Positions 38,710 through 52,700 are shown, numbered from the stretch's first letter. The stretch is 64,000 nt of DNA from Globodera rostochiensis (GCA_018350325.1 JAEVLN010000009.1:3237559-3301558), one strand, 5' to 3'. A program made the numbers and translations. The notes: generated by a model not told the origin, from the letters alone.

Positions 38710-41186
38710 CTAACAACACTGGACTTTGTGCAGCCAATCGGCCTTGGAACCACCAAAAGTTTGGTCCCAATTTACTTCAAAAAGCCCATCCATTCCATTG
38801 GACTTGAGCTGTTTCGGTGTGCTGCGCGGATGATTGGGGCTAATTTGTGGCAAAAACGATGGATCTTGAACAAAAAGAAAAATAATCAATTTAAAACAAA
38901 ATAAAAAACATTTTTTTAACAATTTTAATTTTTGTGAGAAGGTTACGGACAAAATTAAATATTTATATTATTAAAAAGGAGATTTGATCATTTAAGTTTT
39001 CCAAATAAAAGTTTTCAAAATGTGAACAAAAAGAATGATGACCTTCAATTTCGTGCCGGTATTCCATGTTGTAGCGAAGGATTCCGAGAAGACTTCCATC
39101 CTGCCTGTGGCAAACCAAATTCGGCGCTTTTGTCGTGTATATGCATGCTCTGGTCTGTCCAATTGGCACAATACAATTGGACTCGGCGGCACAAAGCAAT
39201 GCCCTGAAAAAAAGAAAATATTTTCGAATAAAAGAAAATCAAAATAATTTGTTGTTAACAACAAATTGACCTTTCAACCCTTTATTCAAAAACTGGTTTG
39301 AGTTCAAATCATACATTTTGATTTACCACACTTTTCGATAACCCAAAAACAAACTCTTTTTTTAATTTGTTCCCATTTTTGGCATTTAATATTTTTGGTG
39401 TTTAAACCCATCTAAATCGAACCATTTCAGCAACAGACGACTTTCTTCGCTTTTGTGGACAACGACAAAAACGGCCTCAAATTGTGGCGGGTCGTTGTCG
39501 CCGGTCAGATCAAAAGTTTTGGTGTCCCCGTAATTGGTGTGCGTGGGCAAAAAGTCATATATTCCTTGAAAACTTTCAAATTTTAAAATTTCCACTTTTA
39601 CCACCTGGATGGGTGGCGCGGTTCATTCCATGTCCCGAAACTTAATACAAAAATGATTTTGTTTGATATATGATAGTAATTATGGCAAAAATTTTACAAA
39701 TTTTAATAATACAGATTTTACATTAAAATTATTGTAAATAATTTAATACATACAGCTTGGCAATTGCACGGCCCCGATTTTGCCGCTTTGAATAGGGGCA
39801 AAAAGTGTTGCCAAATTGTTGCTTTCAAAAACAATTGAATTGTCCAACCAAACGAATGTGTCAAATTCCGAAAAAACATGCTGAATTTGATTGAATTAAT
39901 TTTTAATTCAAATTTTTAATTCAAATTACCGCGAGAACAAAAAGTTTCCACGCATTGCTTTTCAGAGCCCGCACTCGGCCTTCGTCCATTTGCGTATAAT
40001 CGAAAATGCGCCATTCCAAATTGCAAATCGAATTGATTTCATTTATCTTTTAAATTATATTTTATTTAATTTTTTAAAAAAAACAATTTTTTAGCGATTT
40101 AAAGTAAATTTTTGTCACTTTTGAAAAGTTTTTCGATTTAGAAATTTAAAATAATTTAATCATTTTACCCATTCTTTGTTTTTTGTCACCATCCCCAGGT
40201 CATAAGCGATTACGTGCTGTGTGCAACCGAATTTGTCTTTGATGTTGGCAAGCAAAGCTCGAAAAGATGGGTAATATTCGTCAACGGCGGCTGTCACGAA
40301 CACGAATTTCGGGTGGCCGGGGCTTTTGACCTGAAATTTATTTATTATTATTATAATTTGTTTATTAAAAGTATAATTCGGAGATTCCCGCGGGAAAAGT
40401 ATGGCATTCCCGGTCACTACCCAACTCTTTTTTGCTAAGCTGGATTTGTTTTGATTTTTAATATTTAGTTTTTATTTCATTAAAATTTCAGAATTGGTGT
40501 TCCATAAAGAATAAACTTATTATTATTCAATTAAATGATTTAAATCGTTGAATTTAATTAATTAAAAAAATAGCTTTTCTAACCGTGATTGTTTCGTTGA
40601 TCGCATATTTGTCCGAAAGTTTGTAGCGCTCAAGCAACCACTTGTTGGAACAATCAAATTTTTTGCCTCGGATTATGCGAGAATCGTTCATGGTGACACT
40701 GTAGACCATCTAAAATAATCCAAAAATAATAAAATTGATTCAAAAATAATTAAAATTGTTCAAAATAATTAAAATTGATTCAAAATGATTCAAAAATAAT
40801 TAAAATTGATTCAAAATGATTCAAAAATAATTAAAATTGATTCAAAATATTCAAAAATAATTAAAATTGATTCAAAATGATTCAAAAATAATTAAAATTG
40901 ATTCAAAATATTCAAAAATAATTAAAATTGATTAAAATAGTTTAAATTTATACATTCTCGCCACAGCACTCATCTGACACGTCATTTTCATTGGGTGTTG
41001 CCCTGAATTTTAAAGAATTTAATGACAAAAAAGTCAATTATTTTATAAAATTTATTTTTACTCCAAAGAAAAGTTTCCTCGAAACTCGAAATGGGAGATT
41101 TTTTTAGACTTGGAACTCTTTTTGCCGTTTGAGAGGTTCCATGGCAAACACAAAATAATATTTATTAAAATAAGAATAATACGCAT
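38710..41186 (-). CDS. DUF1647-family secreted protein, intact (399 aa)
   Basis: Ten exons, 41186-41062, 41002-40954, 40709-40584, 40330-40169, 40046-39930, 39880-39754, 39640-39605, 39564-39423, 39203-39043 and 38864-38710, have GT-AG borders and consistent phases (1200 nt with stop). The start MRIILILINIILCLPWNLSN is a signal peptide. Core motifs follow: KFVFVTAAVDEYYPSFRALL, VIAYDLGMVTKNKEW, EWRIFDYTQM, FDTFVWLDNSIVF, HGMNRATHPG, ALLCAAESNCIVPIGQT, LLGILRYNMEYR and a Cys-Cys terminus (WLHKVQCC). The aromatic-x-D-x-S motif (VWLDNS) resembles the family's conserved W-x-D-S site. The activity is unknown; a lumenal or secreted transferase-like role is only inference. It is convergent with the longer plus-strand paralogue, 3.5 kb away. 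A 31-bp tandem repeat fills the intron at 40720-40940. Confidence 0.85.
40720..40940. repeat. AT-rich tandem repeat in an intron
   Basis: About seven to eight imperfect units of TTCAAAAATAATTAAAATTG plus ATTCAAAATGA. It is confined to the second intron of the DUF1647 minus gene. Confidence 0.85.
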
Positions 41187-41780
41187 TTTGCACCTTAAAT
41201 TATTTAAATAAACAAAATTCATTTTTCAAACTCATAATCTTTTTTTTCAATTCAGCTGGAATAAATGATTAGCTAACTGGGGGCGGGGGGGGGGGGGGTA
41301 ATTGCGGAGTGCCAAAAAACGGGTAAAATTTGGAAGTATTTATTTCAAAAAAAAATTAAATTAAAGTGACTTTTTTGCACATATTAAAATTGCCAGAAGA
41401 AAAGATTGAAAACAAAAGCTAAAAAAAATGTACATTCACTCCTATTGATGGCATTTTCTATTACATTTAATTATTTGAATAAGAAAGCCTTTATGTATTT
41501 ATATTTTGTACAATTCAAATGGAATAAAAATATTCTGTTTGCTGCCGCCGTCTTAGAAATGGATGAATTTTTTTGGTTGATTCATTAACAATTTATATCA
41601 AACCAAAGATATTTTGTTAATCATCCGCCCGCTTTTGCCGATGAAAGACTAAGAAAAAGCATTCAAATGACGCACCCTTTTCGAATCGCAATTTTCTTTT
41701 GGAATTTTTGTGTGGAAATGACAAAAAAATGTTCAATGTTGTCCCCTTGTCCCAACCTGACTTCCTCCAAAATCACTTAG

Positions 41781-41899
41781 CGTAAATACTGTTTTAATTA
41801 CCCATGCGTAATTATTTTCAACCCTCTCCTAGAGTGGGTAATTATTACAGGGGGGGGTGGGGGATTATTACAGGGTGAGTAATTAAAACAGTATTTACG
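41781..41899. mobile_element. 119-bp MITE-like hairpin
   Basis: A perfect 21-bp terminal inverted repeat starts CGTAAATACTG at the left and ends CAGTATTTACG at the right. The interior has further palindromic GTAATTATTACAG motifs and a G run. It lies upstream of the DUF1647 minus gene. No clear target duplication is seen. Confidence 0.6.
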
Positions 41900-43740
41900 G
41901 TATGTGTTTATTCCACGGTGGAGATTAAGACGAAAAAGTGCGATCGAAAGCGTTGCGTTAGGAGAAGATGATGAAGCCGATCCCAATCCGAAGGACATCA
42001 TTTTGTGGAATGAAAGGTTTCTCTCGGTGCCCCTCCCCCGATGTTAGCATTGTAAAGGACGCCGGGGGGGGGGGGGGCAATGCAAAATGAAAGTGTTATC
42101 GGACATTCATCATTCGAGATTGATGGGAAAATGGATTGTTTGTGAGTGAAGGGTCAAAGGTTCAATTGCAAATGCGTCTTATGGTAAAAAAATTCGCATT
42201 TAATTCCAAAACCATTACATTTGGCCACATTAGCATTTTGATTATTTTTGCTTTATAATTATTTAAAAATTTCAATTTATTATTATTTAGAGAAAAATGT
42301 TAACCCAGAAGTGTTGTGATCGGATGCTAACTTTCATAGATTTAAACTCGCTTTATTTAAACTTTTTATTAAATAAAAAAATATGTTTAGAACATTTATT
42401 TTGGTGCAATGTTATTCATGGCGCGTGTTCAAAAGTTTTTGGCACAAATATAAACAAAAATGAATGAGTTTGAGGTCAAAAGATTTTTTGAATTTTCCAA
42501 AAATTGTTCGAATTCGAGCCCCGGGGTTACGAATTGGTCAAAACGAAATTTTCGACTCTAAACCCCTGAATTTTTCCAAAAATTAGTGACCTTTGAATTT
42601 TTGTTTCAAAAACTCCAAAAATAGTCCGAATTTGCATTCAAATCAGATACATACATAAAGCAAAATGTTAAAAATTTAAGCCAATTCTTTGGAACATTTT
42701 AAAACTTTTTTGGCATTTAATGCCAATCAATCAAATAATCAATTAATCTTCACACACATATCAAAAAAGGGAAGGGTTCCGATCAGTTTAAGCCAATATA
42801 TGGCCCTTCAAATTACCCAAAAATTACCCAAAATGTGCCCTTTAGGGAATAAATCAATTTTTTCAAATCGATCTGAAATGAACCAATTTTTTATATTTGA
42901 TAGGGCAAGTAATTCTTAGACACATATCAAAAAAGGGAAGGGTTCCGACACAACTGCTGGAAATTGCTCTGAGATTAAACATAAAATATTTTGCGACATA
43001 ATTTTCCAATAAAAAAAAAAATTCTCTTTTAGCCAGATGGCCTCATAAAATATGAATTGGAAGGAACCAAATTGACAACATATGGCTCTAAAATTCCATT
43101 GGCAGCAGGTGGCCGGGCACCCTCGTTCATGCCCGCAGGGGTTTTTTCCCCTAAAATTATAATCGGAAGACCGTTTTTGACCTTTTTTTTGCAGGTATCG
43201 ATTTATTTGAACCTTAAGTAGTGACCGACCTGTTTTTAACCATTTAATTGCTCTTTTAAACGTTTTTGATTTTATCAATTTTTGGGCCCTAAGGCAATGA
43301 ATGTTCAGACAAAGGTTTAAATTCAACACACACACAATATATAAATGCATATTTTCTCTGCAAATTCTCATCTGTTTTCAACGAGGGCAGGCACTTATTG
43401 GCAATATAATGATTAGGGCCCGGTGAAATCAAATTTACGGATCCAGAACCGGATTTTCAATTTTGAAAATTTTCCGGAAGGATTTTCCGAATAAATCCGG
43501 AATGGTCAAAAAACCCGGATTCCGGAAACTCGAGCCGGACTCCGGTCCGGCACCGGGCCCTAATAATAATAATATGTTATGATTAATTGATTGATTGATT
43601 CCATTGAGCACAAACGAAAAGGTTGGGGAGGAATTGGAGACGACAAGAAAATACACAAAAACAAAATTGTTAGCGAGATGAAAGCGCGCCTCACGCGGTG
43701 GGTTTGTGTTATATGTAAAAGTGAACAAACATTTTCTTTT
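41900..43740. other. no supported gene
   Basis: AT-rich sequence with a G run at 42066-42078. A block at 42760-42940 (CCGATCAGTTTAAGCCAATA) is shared with 36270-36330. GGATTTTCC/GGAAAATCC-type foldback sequence lies at 43420-43560. The 151-codon minus frame at 42916-43371 spans repeat sequence and has no recognisable domain. Confidence 0.4.
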
Positions 43741-43747
43741 CTAATCA

Positions 43748-46700
43748 TCAAATTTTTGTGTATGTGCCGTCGTCGATGCGCGACTGCATGTCGGCGCTGA
43801 GCGGCGCGTACCTCTTGCGGCCCGCGTCCCAATAAAACAAATGGTTCCCTGCGGCACAGCGGCGCAAATCGTAGCCTTTAATTAAATACAATACACTAGG
43901 GTAGGGCGGGACCGGGACTTTTGGAAAAACCGGGACCGGGATTAAATTTGGTCCCGGTCAAAAAAAAACTTGGGAGTACTGGACAAAAACAAGAGAAAAA
44001 AAATGCTTGGTAAAAACCCGAGACTATTATAAGGGGATTTTAAAGGAATTTTTAAAAACCGGGAGCAAAATTTCAGTACCAAAATGGGAAAAATTGACCA
44101 TTTCAGTACTGGTCCCGGTCCCGTCCTACCCTACAATACACAATATTATTGACTTATTATGCCATCCAAACAAAAAAAGAAGCGGCGCGGTAGCTCAGTG
44201 GAAGACAGGTAGTGCCAGAATGCACTCTTTTAGTGGCAAATGCCACTATTTTGGAAATTTGTCACTTTTTTGGCAATATTCACCACACCCAGCACAATTT
44301 TGCCACATTTTTGAGCTTCTCCTTAAGAAAAATTAGCTTAAAAATGCCACTATTTTGACCCTCGACGCCATAAAAATTCCAATATTTTAGAGCCGGTTGC
44401 CATATTTTCTCGAAAGTGATCTGGCACACGTCTGGGCCCACGGGGATTGGATGAAGAAGGCGTGGGTTTAAGTCCCACCCGCCGGAGGTTACCATTTTGG
44501 TTGCCCGTGTTGCCCACCTTCCTGCTGTAGCTGCGTTTTCTTCAGCTTGAACGTGCCGGTCCGGTCCACCTGGTCACAAATGCGCAGGAACACCGGCACC
44601 GCGTACAGCGCCAACTGGTCAACGAGGTGGGCGGACAGCTGATCGATGAATGTCTAAAGACGGGAAGGGGTCACATAATATGTACAGAGCACGGACTGAT
44701 CGAGATTCTCGATCGAGAATTTTGGATTGAAGAAATTTTGGCTCGACCGAGATTTGTCGAGATTCTCGATCAAAATCTTGTGATCGGTCCTCAACGGGCT
44801 CTAATATGTACACATCATCATTCCAGACTGGCACTGTATTCAATTTTCTAATCGCCACCACTCCCACCCGATCGATCGATCGATCACCTCTTCGTCCGTG
44901 CCGTCCACCATTGTCAACGCGATCATGCCCGCGCGACCCTCTCTGCCCGGCACTTGCACTCCGTAAACAGTGGCGTCCAGAATGGCACGCAACGGCTGCA
45001 ACACGCCTTCCACCTTATTGAATTAAGAGAATCGCGTTATTTATACACTTTCATAATTTGATGGTTCATCGATTAATGTGATCAGCAGATCATTTTCCAA
45101 AACTGATCATTGATGTGGGACCGAGGGCCAATAACTTGCTTCAGCCTCGACCAATTCAGACATTCGTTTAAGGCAGGGATGCCATTTGTCCTTATTTATA
45201 AGATTTGTCCTTATTTGAGGCCTTCGTCCTTATTTTGTTCTTATTTTTCGAATTTTGTGAAGATTTTCATAATATTTTGATCCAATTTTCAAAATTAGAA
45301 AATTTCGAAGCGAATTGGACCAATTTTCATTACAAATTGAGTCAAAATTCCAAAAAAAATTTTTCGGCGGCGCCTATCGGCACCGCCGACCCCCCCCCCC
45401 CCTACTAAAACAGAATTCGTGAAAAAAATCCATTATTTTTGAAAATCGGCAAAATTTTCGAAAATCCATGGGAGCAATTCCCAAGCCCAAATTGTTGAGA
45501 AAAATTGTCTGAGGAGAGAAATATGGTTAAAAAACTCAAATTTCATGCAAAAAATAAAAATTTACTGCATTTTTGAACATTTTGTAAAGTGTCCTTATTT
45601 TTGCAAACAAAATGCCAGCAAAATCTTATTTTTGAGCTTCACTGTCCTTATTTTGAAAAATTTTTGATGGCATCCCTGGTTTAAGGCCATTCGAAAGCGC
45701 CACAAAGAGTGAAGCTATTTTATAAGCTAAAAAGAGCTTTACGATTGGACAAAACTCAAAAAAGTTATGACCACCAGAGAAATCCACCCCAAAAATCAAG
45801 AGTTTTAATTTTTTTTTCTCGCCATAACTATTCGAGAATTGTCTATAATCAATCGCCTATTCGATTGGGACCCGGTCTGGGGCGGGTCAATGATCCGATC
45901 ACACCCAAATCTTGAAATGCTGCAACACAACACAACAAAACACACACACCTCAGTTGTGCTGACATTTTCGCCCCGCCAGCGATAGGTGTCGCCACAGCG
46001 ATCCTAAAAATGAAATGAACAAAATTCTAAATGTTACACACCGCTAATAAGGTAATATTATTTTTAAATTTCAAAAAACAAATATGTAAATCCTACACAC
46101 AAAAGGCATTTATTTGCATAAGCTTTTGACATTTAAAATAGGTAAGAATCATTCGTAAAATTTTGCCACGTGAAATTTGAAAATTTTCTAAACACCCCCC
46201 CCCCCTCCAAAATGGATTTTTGCTGTTTTTTTGTCAATATATTTGTGTCGGCATTTGAATATTATTAGGATTATTCGAATTTCACTAGTAAAAAATTTGA
46301 AAATATATGAGGAGTTCGTAAAATTTTTGAATAAAAAATTATTTAAAAAAACCTCAATTAAATTCAAATTTTTACTCGTAAAATTTGAAAGAAATTTCCG
46401 TAAAAGTGGATTCAAATTTTACTAAAATTCAATTTTGTGAACATATTCAAATTTTATTAACTCCTCGTATCGTTTAAATATTTTCAAATTTTACTAGAAA
46501 AAATCGAATAAAGAATTTCCACCTTAAAATAGACGTAGCCAAGCCGGTCCCAGTGCAGCACGTCGCCGGTGGAGAACACCTGGTCGCCAGCCGACTGGCA
46601 GTTCCTGATCAGCTTCTTCTGCGTGTCGCTCTCATTGACGTAGCCCTCGAAACGGGACAACGGGTCGTTGCGGATGGCACCAACCTGTTGGCGTGGGGGG

Positions 46701-49700
46701 ATAAAGCATTTTTTAAAAATTAAATTCCATTTTAAATTAAACAACACCAATTCGCCGGTGTCGCCCGGCACGCATTTGATGCAAAAGCCGCGCTCGTCGC
46801 GCAACAGCTCGCCCGACTTTGGGTCCACCTTGAGCAGTTGGAGCGGGAAAAATCGGTCCAGCGATCTGTAGATGGGGATGAAGCCGCACGCGCCGGGCCG
46901 GTTGTCAATGTTCAACAGGTTGGAGTTGCCCTCGGTGCTGCCTTTAGCAGAAAGTTTTTACGCGTTTATAGAATAAGATTTTATAGAAGGAAAAGTTTTT
47001 TCTTTTAATAATTGGAAAAAATTAGTTGAGCATATTTGAGGTACGAATGTTAGGTAAGAATGCCTTCAGTGGCTTTATCGGAGTTAATGCCTTCATGGGT
47101 TATCTGGCGCTAAGAATGCCTTCGGGGGTTTTATTAAAGAGTTGAGAATGCCTTAAGGGTTTATTGGGAAGTTAAAAAGTCTTCGGCCTTCAGGGGTTTT
47201 ATTGGAGTTAAGAATAAATGCCTTTGGGGGTTACTTAGAGCTAGGAACGCAGTCACTTCGGGGCGTTTTGTGTGTACCCCCTCGGGGACTATTGGAAAAT
47301 CCGGTGGCCGGACAAAGGTGCAAAAAATTGTTTGATCCAGACCGCTCAATGTCAATGGACTTAGTTTTGGATTTCCGAAAGCATATTATTGTTATAAACC
47401 GGGACAAATAAAAAACAAAATGGGGTAATTCATAAATAAAAACAAATTAAGACTCGGCTCAGAAAGACTAATCGTTTCGCACATTGCATTTATATTCACA
47501 TCTGAAGCATATTATTCGTCATTGCCGCACGCGGGGGGAATTGAACTTTCACCCCCCCCCCCCCAACAAAAGCAATTTTTGGCAAAACATTGCACTGCGC
47601 CATGCTGGACAACGGGGGGGACGCCCAACATAATGCTCTCTCTCATCACACAAAAATAAATTTCGAAAATAACACCGACCGTAAAATTCGCCAATTTTAG
47701 CAATGCCAAAACGTTGCACAAAATCGCGCCAAATTTGTGGGCGAAGGCCGTTGCCGAGGAGCAGCCAAAATGTTAAAAAAAATAATAATTAGCTAATTGA
47801 AACATTTTTATATAAAATGGGGGGATTTAATGTTTGCGGGCCTTTCACCAAAAACATTAATTAGCCTAAATTTAATTTTTGTATAAATTCAACAAACACA
47901 AAAAATTTTGAGCAGCCATCGAAAAATTGAACCAGAATACAAAAATTAAAATAGCACACCATTTCGGAATATTCATTATTATTTAAAAATTGAAAATATC
48001 GAATAAAATCGTAATTTTTGTTCTTCTCACCCGAATGGGATGCGCCCGATCGTCCGGAGACGCCGGTTGGGCCAACAAATAGCGGCAAATTTCACCAATG
48101 TATTGGCCCACTGTGCACTCAAAACGGGTACAATCTGAGAGAGACGAAATGAATTCATTCATTCCCCTTTATTTATTTAAATTTGTTTTAATAAAATATT
48201 AAAAAGTTAAATCGGACCTAATTGAACGGTATTAAAGTATAGTTGTTATTTGAACTAATTTAATTTATTTTTCATCATCAAAGAGTTTCTGGAATTCAAT
48301 TACATATATTTTATAATATTTTATTTTAAATAAAACAATATTTAATTTCAATAATTTCAGAAATAAAATAAAATAATTTATATTACCTTTCCAAAAATTG
48401 GTTGCCGAGAATTTTGTCCGAATACACGCAGTGCATCCTTAAAAATTTTAAAAACACCTTATTTATAATTCGATGAATAATATTTGAACCAAAAACATTT
48501 AAATTAAGTAATTATTTTTAACAAAAAAAAGTGCAACGTCCCCCCACCTCTCACAATCACTTGGGATGCACCCAAAATGCCGCCCGCCGAATGGTACATT
48601 GGGAGCGTCAAATAAATCTGCCAAAGATGAGAGATTAAAAATCGAATTTAAAATTAATAATAAATCAAAAAAAAAAAGGAAATGTTTTTTTCCCCAAAAT
48701 TTTGATCAACCCTCTCCAATCATCGGTAAAAACAAAAATGAGAGAAATCACCCGGTCCGACGCGCGAATGCCAAATGCCATGCCGCAGCCGATGCCCATC
48801 AGATAAAAGCGGTAGTGCCGAATGACTGCCGCCTTAGGGGCTCTTACAAAAATAATTTATAATATATTTTTGGTGGGTTTTTCATTTAAATTTACCCGGT
48901 TGTGCCGCTTGTGTAAATGTAGCAGAGAACGCCTGCGGGGAAATAAAATAATTGACTTTCAAAGGCAAAAAGCGGCCGGCATCAGAGAAAATTGGGTAAT
49001 TTAAAATTTAGGTGATTATGTTTAAAAAGAATAATAAAGAAAGATAATTTTTTGAAAACACACATTTAAACCCAAAAATGTAAAACTCCCAAAAATGTGT
49101 CAAAATGTAGAAAAAACCCGCTCAAAAAAATATATGGAAATAAATAAATAAATAAATTTTTTCAAAAATTATTTATTCAGCCCCCGAGGGTGGCTGAACG
49201 CACTTTGAATGGTAAGCCCGGGGGGCTTTTGGGGCTCCTCCGCCGTGTCCTCCAGAGCATATTCTTGCACCGTGGCAGCCGCCGCTTCCGCATCAGCCGC
49301 CGCCGCCGTCGGTGCCAATTCGGTGACCCGCGTGCCGTCCGCCGACACCAAAAAGATGGGCAAATTTGCGTCCAAATGGCCCTGGGCAATAGTACGGCGA
49401 AGCGCTGCACAATATTTTAAATGAATTTAAAAAAAAAATAAATATAATAAATAAAATTGTTTTACTTGGAAGCAATGTGGGCGTAGTGAGCACAGCCTTG
49501 CAGCGTGCTACCTGAATTTATTAAAAAAGTAAATTTAAGATAAAACAATTTGAATAAATGTTTAAATGTTAAAATTTTAAATAAAATTAAAATTTAATTA
49601 AAATGTACACTTATAAATTAACACAAATTAAAACTAAAAATATTAAAAATTAAATTACAAACAGAAAAAAGTTTAAAAAATGTGTCGTTTAAATTGCGTT

Positions 49701-52700
49701 AGAAAATTATTTATTTATTTATTTTTAAAGGACCCGAATTGAATGGCCCAACGGGTCGCCCTTCAAGTTGGTGTTGATCCATGCGGTGACGACGCCCAGC
49801 TTGCTGAGTCCAATCCATGTCGCGAAAAAGGAAATGCCATTCTCCATAAACAGTGACACCACGTCATCGGCGCCAATGTTGAGATTCTGAAATTTCTCAC
49901 AAATTAAATAAAATGCCTCAGGCAAAACGAATTAAATCCCTATAAAAGAATACATTAAACAATACAATAAACTAAAATCAAATATATTTTTGTAGTAACA
50001 AATAAAATATATATATATATATATATATATTCCGATGGGCAAACACGGCACGGGGCACACTTTGCCACCTCCAACCCCCTCCCAGACACCTTGCTGAAGA
50101 GGTGCGCGTACGCGTTGGCGTGCGCGTTGAACTGCGCGAAGGTGAGCGATCGGCCGCTTTCCACCTCCACCACGCATTGCTTGTGCGGATGACGACGAAC
50201 AAGCCGCAACAAGTGGCCATGGAGAGGCTCACCGCTCCGGAAGGAACGCCACACCAGCCATCGGACGCGGTAGAACAACAAAGTGCCCCTGGACAGGACA
50301 ATGTGTTTTTTTATTATAATTTTTATTTTATTAACAAATAAATGTCTGTCTGATTGATCGCCAGAAAACTCTTCTCTTCTCACTTTCTGATTTGGGGTAA
50401 ACCCCTCCCACCCTCCCAACTCATCCATACCTAACTCATCTCCAATCAAGATCGAGACGCCAATCGAAATATCTCGATGAGTTGAAGCTAACATTAAGTT
50501 TGAAAATTTAATTCAATTATGTTTTTTTCAATTTAAGAAATTTGTAATTAAAATATTCAATTCTCCAATGATGTCATTTGGAAAAACTGCGATCGCCAGG
50601 GGGGGGGGGGGAGGCGGCTGGCTTCTGCTTTTCCCATCAGCAGTTTGGGCAAAAAGTGATGATTTATCAAATTAACATTTTATATTCGCCCTTTGCCCGA
50701 CAAATACCATCGGATGATTCGTTCGTCACATCATTAAATTGTGGGGAAAGGGAAACCGAAAGCAGAGCATTCAGTTTAAATTGATCAGAACATCACATTT
50801 AGCTACTGGAAGTAGTGGAATTTAAAATGTTTTTTTTTTTTTTAGTTTTTTTTTGCCATCAGCCGTTGCGCGCCCGTTTCCAACTGGTCTTCACATTTGC
50901 CGTATTTCTGTGCACTCTGTCGGCATACAATGTGGGTGCTAACAAAGATTTGGAATTTGTGGGGATCAAATTCGACACGGGACCCGGAATTTTCGGACAA
51001 TTTGAGGCCGGAATCCGGAAATTATCAAGAAATTCCGGATCAAATCCGGAATCTGTAATTTGATCCTTTTTTTTTGTCTGGCGATGTGTTTTGAAAACTA
51101 TTTCTACCAGTCTTAAAAATTCAAGGGTTTTAAAATTTAAATTAGGGTTCCTCCCCAACCCCTCGGGGGCAGGAAAATCGGGGGTTGCGGAGTCTGAATT
51201 CATCCATGTCAGGGGTCGGGCGTAGAACGGGGAAGACCCAATTTTTGGGCTTGGGGCCAGGGAGGAACCCTATTTAAATTTTTAAAAATTCCGGATTCAT
51301 GATTTTCCGGAGACCAAAATTTACGGATAAAAAATTGTTCTGCGTCTGGATCCATCCCTGGCTTATACTAGAGCTGAGCGGACCCGGGAGGACTTTTCGA
51401 AGCCCAAAATCAATTGCTCAACTCTAGTTTAGAGACGGTAAAAGCAAAAGTTTCTAATGGGATAATTAAGAGGAATTTGATGCGCTGCTTCTATTAGCAA
51501 CATCCATTTTGATTACCGGGGGTTGGCTTCAATTGGTGAAAGAAATTTGCTTGTTTTAGGTGCAAGGATTGAAATGCAAACGCGCATACACGCACGAAAG
51601 TGAGCCCTCACATGCAAAGTACTCGCCAACCCCTTGAGGGCGGGAAAGTCGGGGGTTGCGGAGCCCGGGAAGAACCCTATTTAAATTTCTAAAAATTTTG
51701 GATTGATGATTTTCCGGACATTTTGGGGACTTCGGAACTCCGGATATAATTTTTAAGCGTCCGGATCCATCCATCCCTGGCTTTTATACTAGATCTGAGC
51801 GGACCCGGGAGGTTTAGGCGGTAAAAGCAAAAGTTTCTAATGGGCTAATTAGGAGTGCTGCTTCTATTAGCAACATCCATTTTTAATTACCGGGGTTGTT
51901 CTTCAATCGCTAAAATTTGCTTGTTTTAGGTGCAAGGATTAAAGTGCAGACGCGAATACAAGCACGAATTGAGTCCTCACACGCAAATCTCTGATCCTTT
52001 ATGCCCCAGGGAATCTCTTCTCCGCATTGTTATCTCATGAACTGCTCAAACGGTAATTAACTAAATAAAACGCAGAGATAAATGTTCATTTTAAAACAAT
52101 TTTCGTTCAAAACTAAACATAATATTTATTAAACTATTCAGGGTACAAAATCGGCACTGAATGGGGCTGCGCTTTCGACGGTTCGGCATCGGACCAATTT
52201 TCCCGCAACATTATAGGGAGGTCTGATGGGCTTTTTGAAAAACCGCTTGAACTGACAGCGGCGGCTTTACGTGCAAATGCAAACTCGGACAAAGAAGGTA
52301 TCGACATGTCCAACAACGGCACATGCATATTACGGTATGCTTATTTTGCTGTATTTGATTACTGTACGAATTACAGTGTCTACGACTTCGGCTCCTACCA
52401 TTACCACCACAAGTACCATTACGACAACGACGACAACTACCATTACCACAATGACGACAACTCCCACAACCAATGTGCCTCCGCATATCACATCTGCAAG
52501 CAGTGAAAAGTCCGGGCAACACTACAATTTTTGGAGATAAAAATGCCGGACCGGAGAGAAGTTTTGCTATTTCTTCAACTGCACTTCACGCCAAATTTTG
52601 TTGTACACTTCAAGTCAAATTTTCAACTGCACTTCAAGTCAAAAAATTTTTACATTATGTTTTTTGCAATAATTTTTTAAAGCGATAAAGTCGGACAACA

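Noticed and set aside
39386..39422. C-terminal extension KWFDLDGFKHQK after the DUF1647 exon on both strands
   Set aside because: The donor TG|GTTCG joins in phase to ALLCAA, restoring the family sequence, so the extension is intronic.
42916..43371. 151-codon minus-strand frame
   Set aside because: It crosses repeat-derived sequence shared with 36270-36330, has no domain or splice support and an unusual composition.
52211..52522. Minus-strand Cys-rich frame (CGSCRHCGNGSC type)
   Set aside because: Antisense shadow of an ACC/TAC-rich simple repeat; no signal peptide and no splice context.
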